Of a DNA stretch of 64,000 nt, positions 1 to 9,047 are shown piece after piece. Location of the stretch: positions 732,584 through 796,583 of the forward strand of contig CP051244.1 in assembly GCA_017795045.1 (NCBI GenBank). Reading direction: 5' to 3'. Positions within the stretch are counted from its first letter, which is position 1; each line of letters starts with the position of its first letter. The notes under the pieces were generated by a model. The model searched no databases. It saw only the letters and a list, made by a program, of their open reading frames with translations, and was not told where the DNA came from. The stretch comes from Allomuricauda sp. (GTDB taxonomy: Bacteria > Bacteroidota > Bacteroidia > Flavobacteriales > Flavobacteriaceae). The translations under genes and the position numbers were made by a program.

Positions 1-1
1 C

Positions 2-103
2 TATGATATAGAATGGGAGGTTGAAATAAAAGGAAAATATGAGTCAAAGTTTATTAGACATCCCCTTTTTGCAACAAGTATTTCCGCCCTTACTGGTGTT
101 TAA
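2..103 (+). CDS. C-terminal end of an unidentified protein (partial, runs in from the left edge)
   Basis: Frame 2 is open from the window edge for 33 codons and ends with TAA at 101-103. The peptide reads like normal protein (YDIEWEVEIKGKYESKF at its start), but it is too short to assign to a family. The stop lies within the first of two related hairpins (GGTG...CACC), as if the hairpin region marks the end of a gene. It could also be chance. Confidence 0.3.
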   Translation, partial: YDIEWEVEIKGKYESKFIRHPLFATSISALTGV

Positions 104-136
104 GTATAGCACCAACAACAAACAAATTTTACTGCC

Positions 137-170
137 GTTGTAGGTGTTTAAACGAAGTACCACCTACAAC
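137..170. repeat. Inverted repeat (10-bp arms), related to a smaller hairpin at 95-114
   Basis: GTTGTAGGTG (137-146) and CACCTACAAC (161-170) are perfect inverse complements around a 14-nt loop. A shorter relative with GGTG/CACC arms and the same GTGTTTAA core lies at about 95-114. There is no U-tract, so this is not a classic terminator. Two related hairpins in decayed DNA suggest a remnant of a dispersed palindromic repeat. Confidence 0.5.
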
Positions 171-191
171 ACCCGCTCTCGCTAGACTTCA

Positions 192-250
192 AGTGAGCAC
201 TATCCAAAGCCCACACACACTAGGCTCCAGCCTAGTGAGCACTATCCAAA
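192..250. repeat. 17-bp direct repeat bracketing a 9-bp-arm palindrome
   Basis: AGTGAGCACTATCCAAA occurs at 192-208 and again at 234-250. Between them CACTAGGCT (218-226) and AGCCTAGTG (229-237) form a perfect inverted repeat with a 2-nt spacer. Together with the hairpin just upstream this marks a repeat-rich, apparently non-coding stretch. No transposase is visible. Confidence 0.55.
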
Positions 251-318
251 AACTTCTAGCCTGTCCTCGCTCTTGCCTAAGAAAGCCCCCAGCCTCTTAC
301 CCCTACCTCCCACTCAAT

Positions 319-630
319 TTAAGGCATCTCCTCCTTCGCTGCCTCATTATCCTCCTCCTCAGAAGGAGCCTTAGAGGTAGTAGAAGCAAACAAAACATAA
401 TCATTATACTTTGCAGGGTCTTTAGCAAATACTACTTTGCCAATTTTTGCCAAATCTGCCAAAAGTGTATAAAACACATTCCCCTTCTGTACTCTTAATT
501 GTCCCTGAATATCCCTTTCTCGTTTCTTTGCCTCTTGCACATCAATCGCATCATCTAAAGCCTCTGCATCCTCCTGTAACGTATCCAGAATTTCTTGCGT
601 ATCTATTCTCTCTATGGTCGTGTAACACAT
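319..630 (-). CDS. Small acidic hypothetical protein, possibly a truncated remnant
   Basis: A 103-residue reading frame with coherent composition: acidic, helical N-terminal half, central segment LADLAKIGKVVFAKDPAKYN, and a Glu-rich tail (SEEEDNEAAKEE). No signal peptide or membrane segment is seen. I do not recognise a family with a known function. It is isolated in repeat-rich DNA beside a sulfatase stump, so it may be the C-terminal part of a longer gene whose start is lost. A start at 630 is the only in-frame ATG near the upstream boundary. Confidence 0.45.
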   Translation of the reverse strand: MCYTTIERIDTQEILDTLQEDAEALDDAIDVQEAKKRERDIQGQLRVQKGNVFYTLLADLAKIGKVVFAKDPAKYNDYVLFASTTSKAPSEEEDNEAAKEEMP

Positions 631-726
631 TTATAACTAAAGAATTATATTGAAGACACATTCATAAAATGAGCTCTACCAACACTTCTCCCATAAAAGA
701 TTTCAATATTAATATTAAAATCAAGC

Positions 727-963
727 TTGCAGCATTTTTTGGCGTCGGTTATCTTTTGTTATTTATACGGAGACTATTTTGAATTATATACCCCGAGTAA
801 AGGATTGGCCATAATCCCGCCTTATGATGGGCCTGCCATGATCAAAACCGTTAACGTTGAGATAGGTAATGATCCGGAATATCAATTGTACAACCTGAAG
901 GAAGACTTGGGCCAGCAGAACAACTTGGCCAAAAGCCATCCAGAGAAATTGGAACTTAAATAA
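727..963 (+). pseudogene. C-terminal remnant of a sulfatase gene
   Basis: From about 766 the frame reads as the extreme C-terminus of an arylsulfatase-family enzyme: a beta strand, then an IGNDPEYQLYNLKEDLGQQNN segment resembling the conserved QLYNLxxDxGExxNLA end of Bacteroidota sulfatases, ending HPEKLELK-stop. The catalytic N-terminal domain with its C-x-P-x-R motif is absent and there is no plausible start, so this is a decayed stump. A complete, separate sulfatase lies at 60476-61873. Confidence 0.6.
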
Positions 964-1080
964 AGGAAGTGAAAGCTTTTTTGGCTTTGGATAGACAATC
1001 GGCAAAAGCGACTTTAAAAAGGCTTCATTCCAGATTATTTAAAAAGAAGTGGCCATGGAGTAAATCCTTATCTTTGAGCC

Positions 1081-1413
1081 ATGAAGCTCATGACATTGGT
1101 TTTATCATTGCTCACGATTCTTCTGTCATCATACCCGTGTTGTCAGGAAGCAGATTCATGTTTTGAAACTTCTACCGCATCCCATTGCGCTGATGGAGAT
1201 CACAATACTGAAAATGAACAACATGACAAGGAAACGCCCTGTTCCCCTTTTTTCACTTGTGGAAGGTGTCCAGGATTTACAACCAATCATGTGTCGTTGG
1301 AGCTTGTTCCTTTTGAGCTTGAAGAAAAAATACAGCCCATTGTATATATTGAGCCGCTTCCCAAGGAAGTGTATTTCTTTTCCCTTAAACCCCCTCGGAT
1401 TTTTGAAGTATAA
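1081..1413 (+). CDS. DUF6660-like Cys-rich exported small protein
   Basis: A 110-residue protein with a hydrophobic signal-like N-terminus (residues 2-18) and many Cys and His residues in the first two thirds: a CC pair, an HCADGDH stretch, and PCSPFFTCGRC near residue 70. That Cys pattern and the position 75 bp upstream of a TonB receptor match the DUF6660 family, small periplasmic proteins often found beside metal-related receptors or efflux genes in Bacteroidota. Metal binding is inferred from the Cys/His content only. An alternative ATG lies 9 bases inside. Confidence 0.65.
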   Translation: MKLMTLVLSLLTILLSSYPCCQEADSCFETSTASHCADGDHNTENEQHDKETPCSPFFTCGRCPGFTTNHVSLELVPFELEEKIQPIVYIEPLPKEVYFFSLKPPRIFEV

Positions 1414-1488
1414 GTTGGTTTAAACCAGATTCACTTTGGTCGGCACCGTTCTGACCATGATTCTATATACGTCAAAAATTTAAATTAC

Positions 1489-3666
1489 ATGAAAACACGA
1501 TTATTATTGCTGCTTTCCCTATTTGGGACGGTATCCGTTCTTGCACAGAACACTTTGGACATTGTTGTCAAAGATTCCATTAGTGCCGAACCATTGATTG
1601 GGGTCACCGCCCTATTGAAACCCATTGACAAAGGAGCCATTTCAAACGAAACGGGAAAAATATATATTGATGATATCCCCGATGGCGCATTTGAATTACA
1701 ATTGAGCTATTTGGGATATGCCTCTGTTAATCGCACCCTAACCTTTCCCTTGGATGAAGCTGTATTGGGCGGAACCATTTTCCTTACTCCCCATACCGAG
1801 GAAATGGAGGAAATAACCTTAGTTTCCACACGGAGCTCACGGACCATTGCGGACATTCCTACCCGAGTAGAGGTGATTGCAGGCGAGGAACTCTCCGAAA
1901 AAGGGAACATGAAACCCGGTGATATTCGCATGCTCCTCAATGAGAGCACTGGTATCAGGACCCAACAGACATCGGCCACCAGCTATAATTCCAGTATCCG
2001 TATACAGGGCTTGGATGGTAAGTATACCCAATTGCTTCGTGATGGTTTTCCATTATATTCAGGGTTTGCCAGTGGACTGAGTCTGATGCAGATTGCACCT
2101 TTGGACCTAAAACAGGTAGAGGTTATAAAAGGGTCTAGCTCTACCCTTTACGGTGGTGGTGCGATTGCAGGGTTGGTGAACCTTATTTCCAAATCGCCGG
2201 AAGATGTTCCAGAACTAAGTTTTATGGCCAATGGCACCTCGGCCCTAGGTTTGGATTTAAGTGGATTTTATTCCCAAAAGTTCAAAACACTGGGGACAAC
2301 AGTATTTGCCTCCTATAATCTGGGAACCCCTTATGATCCTGCGGACATTGGTTTGACCGCCATTCCGGAATTTGATCGTTTTACCCTAAATCCAAAACTC
2401 TATTGGTACTTGAACGACCAAACCGAGTTGTTGATCGGCCTCAATGCCATTTGGGAAGACCGCCTAGGGGGAAATATGGACCATGTAAAAGGCAAAACTG
2501 TACAAGACCCCTACTTTGAGTCCAATGAAACCGAGCGGTTCTCTACCCAACTAGGATTCAAGCATGCTTTTGATGACCAAAATCGGATAGAGCTAAAAAA
2601 CAGTTTCAGCTTTTATGATAGAACCATTCAAATCCCTGATTTCACCTTTTCGGGATACCAACGTTCTTCATTCAGTGAAATAAACTTTTCCAATGCTTCT
2701 GAAAGCGGACTGGAGTGGGTTCTCGGGGCAAACCTTTGGACAGAGTATTTCAATGATGTCCGAAACGATCAAGATGGGGCATTGGACCAATCCTACGAGA
2801 TTTTTGGGTTATTTGCACAAAATGTATGGCCTATAAATGATATTTTATCACTTGAAACAGGGTTCCGTGCCGATTTTCATTCCGATTATGGCGCAATGGC
2901 CCTACCAAGGATATCCATACTGTACGAGCCAAATGAGGCTCTAACATTTCGCCTAGGCGGAGGTATGGGATATAAAACCCCTACCGTGTTCACCGAAGAT
3001 GCTGAAAGACTCCAATTTAGGAACGTACTGCCCATTGACGTGGATGAAACAGACCTTGAACGCTCCATTGGAGGTAATTTTGACATCAACTACAAATGGA
3101 TCCCATTTCCAGGAGTAACCATGTCTGTAAACACGTTGCTCTTCTACACCAAGATCAATGACCCCATGATGCTGATCCCAAATGGCAACGGCTTCTATTT
3201 GTTTGAGCAGTCCAATGGATATGTGGATACCAAGGGTACCGAAATCAACCTAAAGGTCAAGTATGGAGATTTAAAACTGTTTACCGGATACACGCATGCC
3301 AACGTGAAACAACACGAAAATGGAATGAAATCAGACTTTCCTTTGGTGGCCAAACATCGATTGAACAATGTGTTGATGTATGAAAAAGAAGAGAATTTTT
3401 GGATTGGTTTTGAAGCCTATTATTACAGTCCACAGGAATTAAGTTCGGGAACAACCAGTGAATCTTATTGGATTGTGGGCTTGATGAGCGAAAAAAAGCT
3501 AGGGGAAAAATTTTCCGTCTTCCTGAATTTTGAAAATTTTCTAGATACAAGACAGTCCCGTTTTGGGGCCATTTATTCTGGAGATCTAAGCAATCCACAA
3601 TTTTTGGACATTTATGCCCCTGTAGATGGTTTTGTGGTCAATGGCGGATTTAAATTACGTCTTTGA
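1489..3666 (+). CDS. TonB-dependent outer-membrane receptor with N-terminal carboxypeptidase-like domain
   Basis: A 725-residue protein: signal peptide (residues 1-19, ending VLAQ), carboxypeptidase-regulatory-like beta domain (about 22-110), plug domain (about 115-230, with VEVIKGSSSTLYGGGAIAG typical of the plug end), then a 22-strand-type barrel. The last residue region (FKLRL) fits a barrel end. The size suits siderophore, metal or cobalamin receptors, not the larger SusC class. The substrate is unknown. The DUF6660-like neighbour hints at a metal ligand. Probably co-transcribed with it, and closed by the hairpin at 3708-3745. Confidence 0.9.
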   Translation: MKTRLLLLLSLFGTVSVLAQNTLDIVVKDSISAEPLIGVTALLKPIDKGAISNETGKIYIDDIPDGAFELQLSYLGYASVNRTLTFPLDEAVLGGTIFLTPHTEEMEEITLVSTRSSRTIADIPTRVEVIAGEELSEKGNMKPGDIRMLLNESTGIRTQQTSATSYNSSIRIQGLDGKYTQLLRDGFPLYSGFASGLSLMQIAPLDLKQVEVIKGSSSTLYGGGAIAGLVNLISKSPEDVPELSFMANGTSALGLDLSGFYSQKFKTLGTTVFASYNLGTPYDPADIGLTAIPEFDRFTLNPKLYWYLNDQTELLIGLNAIWEDRLGGNMDHVKGKTVQDPYFESNETERFSTQLGFKHAFDDQNRIELKNSFSFYDRTIQIPDFTFSGYQRSSFSEINFSNASESGLEWVLGANLWTEYFNDVRNDQDGALDQSYEIFGLFAQNVWPINDILSLETGFRADFHSDYGAMALPRISILYEPNEALTFRLGGGMGYKTPTVFTEDAERLQFRNVLPIDVDETDLERSIGGNFDINYKWIPFPGVTMSVNTLLFYTKINDPMMLIPNGNGFYLFEQSNGYVDTKGTEINLKVKYGDLKLFTGYTHANVKQHENGMKSDFPLVAKHRLNNVLMYEKEENFWIGFEAYYYSPQELSSGTTSESYWIVGLMSEKKLGEKFSVFLNFENFLDTRQSRFGAIYSGDLSNPQFLDIYAPVDGFVVNGGFKLRL

Positions 3667-3707
3667 TCGCCCACGGAAAGGTTTACATCGTTATATTGTA
3701 AGTGCTG

Positions 3708-3745
3708 GGGATGTCGGGCTGGCTGGTACAACGGCATCCCTTTTT
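3708..3745 (+). terminator. Rho-independent terminator after the TonB receptor
   Basis: GGGATGTCG (3708-3716) pairs with CGGCATCCC (3732-3740, one G-U pair), followed by TTTTT. It lies 42 bp after the receptor stop. The rest of the 3667-3985 gap holds a tRNA 3'-end fragment (3791-3814) and otherwise nothing I can identify. Confidence 0.75.
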
Positions 3746-3790
3746 AATGGGAGTTATCCTTTATGATTTTGAATTATTTGGAAGTTAAAA

Positions 3791-3814
3791 AGTAGCCACG
3801 GCAAGAATTGAACT
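3791..3814 (-). repeat. Fragment of tRNA-Arg 3' end (possible attachment-site remnant)
   Basis: The sequence AGTAGCCACGGCAAGAATTG followed by AACT matches the T-arm and acceptor 3' end of the intact tRNA-Arg(CCU) at 13570-13641 with about two mismatches. No tRNA body follows; the sequence runs into A/T-rich DNA. Such 3'-end duplications are left by tyrosine-recombinase integration into tRNA genes. A second fragment is at 13471-13493, so the siderophore locus lies between copies. Confidence 0.6.
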
Positions 3815-3985
3815 ATTTTTCCGGACTCCCAGTTTTATTGGGGTTCCCACTTTTGGGTTTCAAAATGTTGACGATTTGTGAACTTTTGTTATTGATTTAT
3901 CTTTCGTCATTTCAAAAAATACACAACTCTTTATAAATCAATGAGGCTCATTTGAAGTGGTACCTTTCACTAAAAAAATAAGAAA

Positions 3986-4981
3986 TCACCTTTTAAGTTC
4001 ACTTGGCAAATACCCCATGGTCCGTTTAAAGGCATTGGTAAAATGTTGTGGGTTGCCATAGCCTACTTCATATGCAGCTTGGGCTATCGTCAAGTATTTG
4101 TTCACAATCAGATCACTCGCTGTTTCCATTCGAAGTTTGGTAATATATTTAAAAATGGTGGTGCCATATACGCGTTTGAAATCCCGCTTCAACTTTGAAC
4201 TATTGAACCCTGCCACCGCTGTAAGTTCCGGGATGCTCAATGTCTTGTTCAAATTGGTTTCAATATAACGCTCCACAATATGCAAACTGTCCAAATCAGA
4301 TTGGGGCAAATCAATCGTTGAATCCGTGTTATTTTTACCATTCGCATCGAGCAAAAGATCCAACAAATTGGTGGTGATCTTCGATTGCAAATAGGTCTTC
4401 TTTAATTGACCACTGAATGGACAGGCAATAATTTGTTCAATTGCACGGCCCAATTCCGGTGTTATTGGTCTCGGTTGTTTCCAAAACACAAATGGTTTTC
4501 CTTGTTCAATTGCACTATCAATCCTTCCCAAAATCTGTCCATACTTTTTACCTACCAACTTTTCAATCAAACCCGAGGTAAAAAATATCTCCAAAGTTCG
4601 TCTTGGAGTTCCTGTATATTGGAGAAGACCATTGGTTGATGGCAGATAGAACATGTTATATTGAAAATCCTTTACCTTTAATAAAGGTGTTTGTCTTTCA
4701 AAGGGAGTATAGGCATAGCTCCCCGTGATTTCAAAGTGCAGGGCAAACATGGAAAAATCATTGGAAACCTCAATGTGATAACCATTTGGAGCAATAATGT
4801 TCTTATGTACCATGAAAATCCCATCCAATTGGGTTTCATGGATTGTTCCCGAAACACCCTTCGAATTGATTTCAATCCGATTCTCAATCAATTCACTGGT
4901 AAAAAAATCTTTAGAGTATTTCTTCTGATAAATACTGTTCTCGAACAAATCACTTTTTAAGACAGACTGCATTTCTTCCAT
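3986..4981 (-). CDS. AraC-family transcriptional regulator (PchR-like)
   Basis: A 331-residue regulator. The C-terminal ~100 residues hold two helix-turn-helix units (LSIPELTAVAGFNSSKLKRDF and LTIAQAAYEVGYGNPQHFT), ending with the AraC signature FKRTMGYLPSELKR. The N-terminal ~220 residues resemble the sensory part of PchR-type regulators, which sense ferric siderophores in other bacteria. It is divergent from the TonB receptor gene, with 115 bp between starts containing a 16-bp palindrome and a Fur-like sequence. It most likely controls the uptake operon, activated by the imported siderophore; this is inference from position. Confidence 0.85.
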   Translation of the reverse strand: MEEMQSVLKSDLFENSIYQKKYSKDFFTSELIENRIEINSKGVSGTIHETQLDGIFMVHKNIIAPNGYHIEVSNDFSMFALHFEITGSYAYTPFERQTPLLKVKDFQYNMFYLPSTNGLLQYTGTPRRTLEIFFTSGLIEKLVGKKYGQILGRIDSAIEQGKPFVFWKQPRPITPELGRAIEQIIACPFSGQLKKTYLQSKITTNLLDLLLDANGKNNTDSTIDLPQSDLDSLHIVERYIETNLNKTLSIPELTAVAGFNSSKLKRDFKRVYGTTIFKYITKLRMETASDLIVNKYLTIAQAAYEVGYGNPQHFTNAFKRTMGYLPSELKR

Positions 4982-5031
4982 TTGCGTACTTAAAACTTCC
5001 TTTTGCGGTATTACCGAATCTACTCCTGCTC

Positions 5032-5047
5032 TAGATTTGCAAATCTA
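5032..5047. promoter_or_regulatory. 16-bp perfect palindrome, candidate operator
   Basis: TAGATTTGCAAATCTA is a perfect palindrome in the divergent promoter region between the AraC regulator and the TonB receptor. A second small inverted repeat (ATTTA-GAA-TAAAT) follows at 5052-5064. Either may bind a regulator; AraC proteins usually use direct repeats, so another repressor is possible. Confidence 0.45.
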
Positions 5048-5073
5048 ACTTATTTAGAATAAATCTTAATAAA

Positions 5074-5092
5074 GATAACGATTATTAATTAC
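5074..5092 (+). promoter_or_regulatory. Fur-box-like sequence
   Basis: GATAACGATTATTAATTAC matches the classical 19-bp Fur consensus (GATAATGATAATCATTATC) at about 13 of 19 positions and ends 4 bp before the receptor ATG. Iron repression of a siderophore receptor would be expected. A/T-rich DNA can give such matches by chance. Confidence 0.35.
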
Positions 5093-5096
5093 AAGA

Positions 5097-7511
5097 ATGG
5101 GCAAACACTTTTTAACCATCTTCTTCTTTATTGCCTTACTGTCACACGCGCAGAGCACCAAAAACAGTGCTATTTTCGGTAAAATAACTTCTGAGGATGG
5201 CAGCCCGCTGGCATACGCCACGGTACTCATCAAAGGGACAGAGATCGGCTCTTTGACCGACGAACAGGGTAGGTTTGAAATCAACGTGCCCTATGGTAAG
5301 CATACCGTTTCTGTATCTTTCATTGGGTATGGGAATGCTTCAAAAACCATTCAGACAAGTCCGGAAAACCGCAGGATAAAGCTCGATTTTACGCTGAGTG
5401 AAAATACTGAAACCCTAGATGAGGTAACGGTAAGTGGAAAATCCAACAAAACTGCTTTGGAAACCAAAGGCTTTGCGGTAAACGCCATAGAAACCAAGGA
5501 AGCCGGACTTAGAAGCATACAAACCAACGAATTGTTGAATACCACGGTTGGCGTTAAAATACGTCAAAATGGCGGTCTGGGTTCAAGCGTGCAATACAGT
5601 TTAAATGGCCTTTCTGGCCGATCGGTCAGCATTTTTATTGATGGAATTCCAATTTCCGTATACGGTTCCTCCTACAACTTAAACAGCATCCCTCCTTCAA
5701 TGATCAAGAATATTGAGGTCTATAAAGGGGTGGTACCCGGGCATTTATCCAGCGATGCCGTAGGTGGCGCCATTAACATTGAGCTTCATGATGGGGCCAA
5801 AAATAACCTAAACACCTCTGTTTCCTATGGGTCTTTCAACACTTTGCAAACGAATTTGAATGGTGCCTATAGATTAGAAAAATCAGGATTTACCATAAAA
5901 GCCTCGGCGTTTCACAACTATTCGGACAACGATTATAAAATTTCAGGAAGAACCATAGTGGATATTGCCCCAAACGGAGTACAAACACCTATTGTGGCCA
6001 GAAGGTTTCATGATGCCTATCGTTCTTCGGGTGGTACAGTGCAAGTTGGATATACCAATGTTGGTTGGGCCGATCAATTTTTGGTGGGCATTACAGCATC
6101 CGATGAATACAATGAAGTGCAGCATGGTACTTTCGTGACCATATCACCCTATAAGGGCCGATTTTTAGAGTCCGATGCCTTTCTTGGAAACCTAACATAC
6201 CAAAAAGAGGATCTTTTTATAAAAAACCTAGACCTAACCGTCAATGGGGTATATGGCAAGCGTAATCGCGTTATTAACGATACCGTTGCCCAGGCCTATA
6301 CTTGGGCAGGAGAGCGATTGGTTGGGTTCAATGGTGAGTACCTTGATTATATCTGGGGGTCCCAAAATGAAAATGGTCCAACACTGGCCAAAATTGTCCG
6401 CAACGTAGCTTCGGTACGGTCGGGTCTTTCTTATGCCATAAACAACAACCACAGAATTTTATTGAATCACGTTTATAGCGGTATTGACAGAGAAGATACT
6501 GATGAAATGGTATCACTGTTGGAAAACACCTTCCAACAAAGCAGTGACATTTATAAGAATATCTTTTCCCTTAGTTATGAGCTGAACGCATTTGATGATA
6601 AATTTAAATTAAACGCATTTGGGAAACATTATTTACAAAAAGTACTGAACACCAAACCCGTGTTCAATGAAGACAATACCGAAGTAATTGATGAGGTTTA
6701 CGAAAGTAACAAAGATTACACAGGATATGGGTTTGCCTCCTCCTATATTGTTATTCCAGAAATTACCTTGTTGTTATCCGCTGAAAAAGCCATTCGCCTA
6801 CCTAGTGAAAATGAAGTTTTTGGTGATGCCGGGGATAACTTGCTTCCCAACCTGACCATTCAACCTGAAACCAGTGACAATTTGAATATTGGTTTTCGTC
6901 TTGGCAAATTTTACATTAAAAAACATGGGCTTACCCTGTCCACCAACTTCTTTGCCCGTAATATTGAAAACAGGATAGGACTACCTGCAAATGCCGATGG
7001 GCTTAGGGAAAGTGACGAGTTTGTACAATATACCAACTTAGCGAACACGGCAGAATCCAAAGGAATTGAGGCAGAGTTCAACTACACCTACGACAATAAC
7101 CTAGGGTTCAATTTTAATATGACCCGGATGAGCTTGACCACGGTAAACTCAGGCGTAGAGAGCGATGTTCCCAACGTACCCTTGTTTACCATGAATGCAG
7201 GTTTACGGTATACCCTTAACAACTTCATTCAAACAAATTCCCGGATCAATCTATTTTATAACGCCTACTATACCGACGAATTTGCCTTCAAGTTCGCTGC
7301 AGGGAGAAACACATCAGGCGAAGAGGAATTTCTGATTCCCGAACAAATTTCCCATGATTTTGGGCTCAGCTATACATTCCCCAAAAAGAATTTCATCCTA
7401 AGCTTCGATGTCAAGAACATTTTTGACCAAGCCGTGTATGATAATCTATCGGTACAAAAACCAGGCAGGGCTTTTTATCTAAAACTAAACTACATAGTAA
7501 ACAATTTTTAA
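5097..7511 (+). CDS. TonB-dependent siderophore-type receptor (XusA-like)
   Basis: An 804-residue outer-membrane receptor: signal peptide (1-18, ending HAQ), carboxypeptidase-like domain with the DEQGRFEINVPYGKHTV stretch (about 25-105), plug (about 120-230, VEVYKGVVPGHLSSDAVGGA at its end) and beta-barrel with FYLKLNYIV near the C-terminus. The size suits ferric-siderophore receptors. It is followed 19 bp later by a DUF4374 lipoprotein, the XusA-XusB arrangement known for xenosiderophore uptake in Bacteroides thetaiotaomicron. The divergent AraC gene and Fur-like box support iron control. The ligand is not predictable. Confidence 0.9.
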   Translation: MGKHFLTIFFFIALLSHAQSTKNSAIFGKITSEDGSPLAYATVLIKGTEIGSLTDEQGRFEINVPYGKHTVSVSFIGYGNASKTIQTSPENRRIKLDFTLSENTETLDEVTVSGKSNKTALETKGFAVNAIETKEAGLRSIQTNELLNTTVGVKIRQNGGLGSSVQYSLNGLSGRSVSIFIDGIPISVYGSSYNLNSIPPSMIKNIEVYKGVVPGHLSSDAVGGAINIELHDGAKNNLNTSVSYGSFNTLQTNLNGAYRLEKSGFTIKASAFHNYSDNDYKISGRTIVDIAPNGVQTPIVARRFHDAYRSSGGTVQVGYTNVGWADQFLVGITASDEYNEVQHGTFVTISPYKGRFLESDAFLGNLTYQKEDLFIKNLDLTVNGVYGKRNRVINDTVAQAYTWAGERLVGFNGEYLDYIWGSQNENGPTLAKIVRNVASVRSGLSYAINNNHRILLNHVYSGIDREDTDEMVSLLENTFQQSSDIYKNIFSLSYELNAFDDKFKLNAFGKHYLQKVLNTKPVFNEDNTEVIDEVYESNKDYTGYGFASSYIVIPEITLLLSAEKAIRLPSENEVFGDAGDNLLPNLTIQPETSDNLNIGFRLGKFYIKKHGLTLSTNFFARNIENRIGLPANADGLRESDEFVQYTNLANTAESKGIEAEFNYTYDNNLGFNFNMTRMSLTTVNSGVESDVPNVPLFTMNAGLRYTLNNFIQTNSRINLFYNAYYTDEFAFKFAAGRNTSGEEEFLIPEQISHDFGLSYTFPKKNFILSFDVKNIFDQAVYDNLSVQKPGRAFYLKLNYIVNNF

Positions 7512-7530
7512 TCGTAATAAATCAACTCAT

Positions 7531-8985
7531 ATGAAACGTACCTTTTTAAATTTTAGAACTTTAGCTGTCATTTTGCTGGTGTTTGGTTTAATGACCGCAT
7601 GTAGCAGTGATGACAATGGCGGTGAAAACCCTGCGGTTGTTGACACCGATGGCGACGGTATTGCAGATACAAATGACGAATGCCCTTCGGAGGCAGGAAC
7701 AGCAGCCAACAATGGATGTCCTAATGAAGAACCCGTAGAGGAGTCCCGATGGATTACCATTGCAGGTGCCAAAATGGGTGAAAACCCTGGAGATGGAAAT
7801 GGAGGAACCCTAATATATTCCGTTACCAGTGAAGAGGCCAAAGACCCAACCGTTCAGATAGATCCATTTAACAATGGTTTTGTAGCACCCTCCAACAGAA
7901 CGGCCAGATTACAGGCTTCCGAAGATGGCAACACCATTTTTAACATTAGCTACGCTGGCGATACCGGTGGTAACTATACCAAGTACATTGTAAACGGCGG
8001 CAATGATTTTGAACAAACCGGATCGGAAATCAGTATTGCTCCTTATGTAGGATCGGCACCTAGATGGATCAAGTTGTTTGATGGGGACAAAACGGGTTCT
8101 GCCGTTTATGTATCTACCGAACACCAAGTTGATGACAACGGCACCCCGGACAATGTGGCCGATGACACCTACATTCGTACAAGCCAGACCATTGGTGTAG
8201 TAACTTTAAATTTGGTTGATTCCCAAATCAACAATTTCCAAGAACATGAGATCGGGTTGTCCGAAGAAGAAGAGGCATTGGGATACTACATTTCTAGAAT
8301 TGATATGCCCACTTTAAATGCCGCTGGCGACAAATTATACATAGGTGCCCGTTTGAGCAAAATTGATCCCGAAACAATAGAAAGTGATAGTGATTATGAA
8401 ATTTTAGGCTCCAAAACCATTGTATTGGATTATCCCTCTCTGTTGAACCCAACCATAATCACTTCTGGCGTAGGGCATGGTAACACCAACGGATATCGAA
8501 GCATCAACTCTTTTGAGTACGACGGTGCCGTTTACCAAGCCAACCAAGGCGATCCTGAAGGTTCCCATATTCTAAAGATCGGTACTGACAACCAGTATGA
8601 TGACTCCTACGATTTCAACTTGGACGATGCTCTGGGCGTAACCGGTGCCTATGTCTTGGCCTGGAGACCTGCTGCCAACGGAAAAGCAGTTTTGGCCTAC
8701 CGCCACGATGGGTCGGCAGAAGGTGTTGCTGGTCAGCAAGGTTTCTTTGCCCTTATTGATCTAAATGCCAGAACGGCCACCCAAATCAATGATATTCCAT
8801 ACGAGGCAGACTTCTACTTGTTCCAATACCAAGGGTATGCCGTTGATGGAAATGAGATTTATTTAACCCAAGCCCCGGTAGGAAAGAACGGAAACATTTA
8901 TGTTGTAGATACCGAAACCGGTGGAGTTACCAAGGGGGCAGAACTGATCAATGCTACGGGAAGCCATTTTATAGGTGCCTGGTAA
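7531..8985 (+). CDS. DUF4374 surface lipoprotein, XusB-like siderophore-binding partner
   Basis: A 484-residue lipoprotein: signal with lipobox TAC (Cys24), then SSDDNGG, an acidic motif typical of surface-exported Flavobacteriia lipoproteins. Residues ~37-65 form a thrombospondin type-3-like calcium repeat (DTDGDGIADTNDECP). The remaining ~400 residues read as a beta-propeller-like DUF4374 domain. XusB of Bacteroides, a DUF4374 protein, binds ferric enterobactin at the cell surface for its XusA partner. The same role is inferred here from the tandem position. A hairpin terminator follows at 9014. Confidence 0.8.
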   Translation: MKRTFLNFRTLAVILLVFGLMTACSSDDNGGENPAVVDTDGDGIADTNDECPSEAGTAANNGCPNEEPVEESRWITIAGAKMGENPGDGNGGTLIYSVTSEEAKDPTVQIDPFNNGFVAPSNRTARLQASEDGNTIFNISYAGDTGGNYTKYIVNGGNDFEQTGSEISIAPYVGSAPRWIKLFDGDKTGSAVYVSTEHQVDDNGTPDNVADDTYIRTSQTIGVVTLNLVDSQINNFQEHEIGLSEEEEALGYYISRIDMPTLNAAGDKLYIGARLSKIDPETIESDSDYEILGSKTIVLDYPSLLNPTIITSGVGHGNTNGYRSINSFEYDGAVYQANQGDPEGSHILKIGTDNQYDDSYDFNLDDALGVTGAYVLAWRPAANGKAVLAYRHDGSAEGVAGQQGFFALIDLNARTATQINDIPYEADFYLFQYQGYAVDGNEIYLTQAPVGKNGNIYVVDTETGGVTKGAELINATGSHFIGAW

Positions 8986-9013
8986 ACCTTTCTGAAACAA
9001 TTATGTGAAATAG

Positions 9014-9047
9014 AATTCCGTGGGAGAAAAACAACCCACGGAATTTT
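9014..9047 (+). terminator. Hairpin terminator after the DUF4374 gene
   Basis: AATTCCGTGGG (9014-9024) and CCCACGGAATT (9035-9045) are perfect 11-bp arms followed by a short T run. It separates the receptor/lipoprotein unit from the ankyrin-DUF2271-PepSY unit, so the latter probably has its own promoter in 9050-9234. No clear promoter box could be assigned there. Confidence 0.75.
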
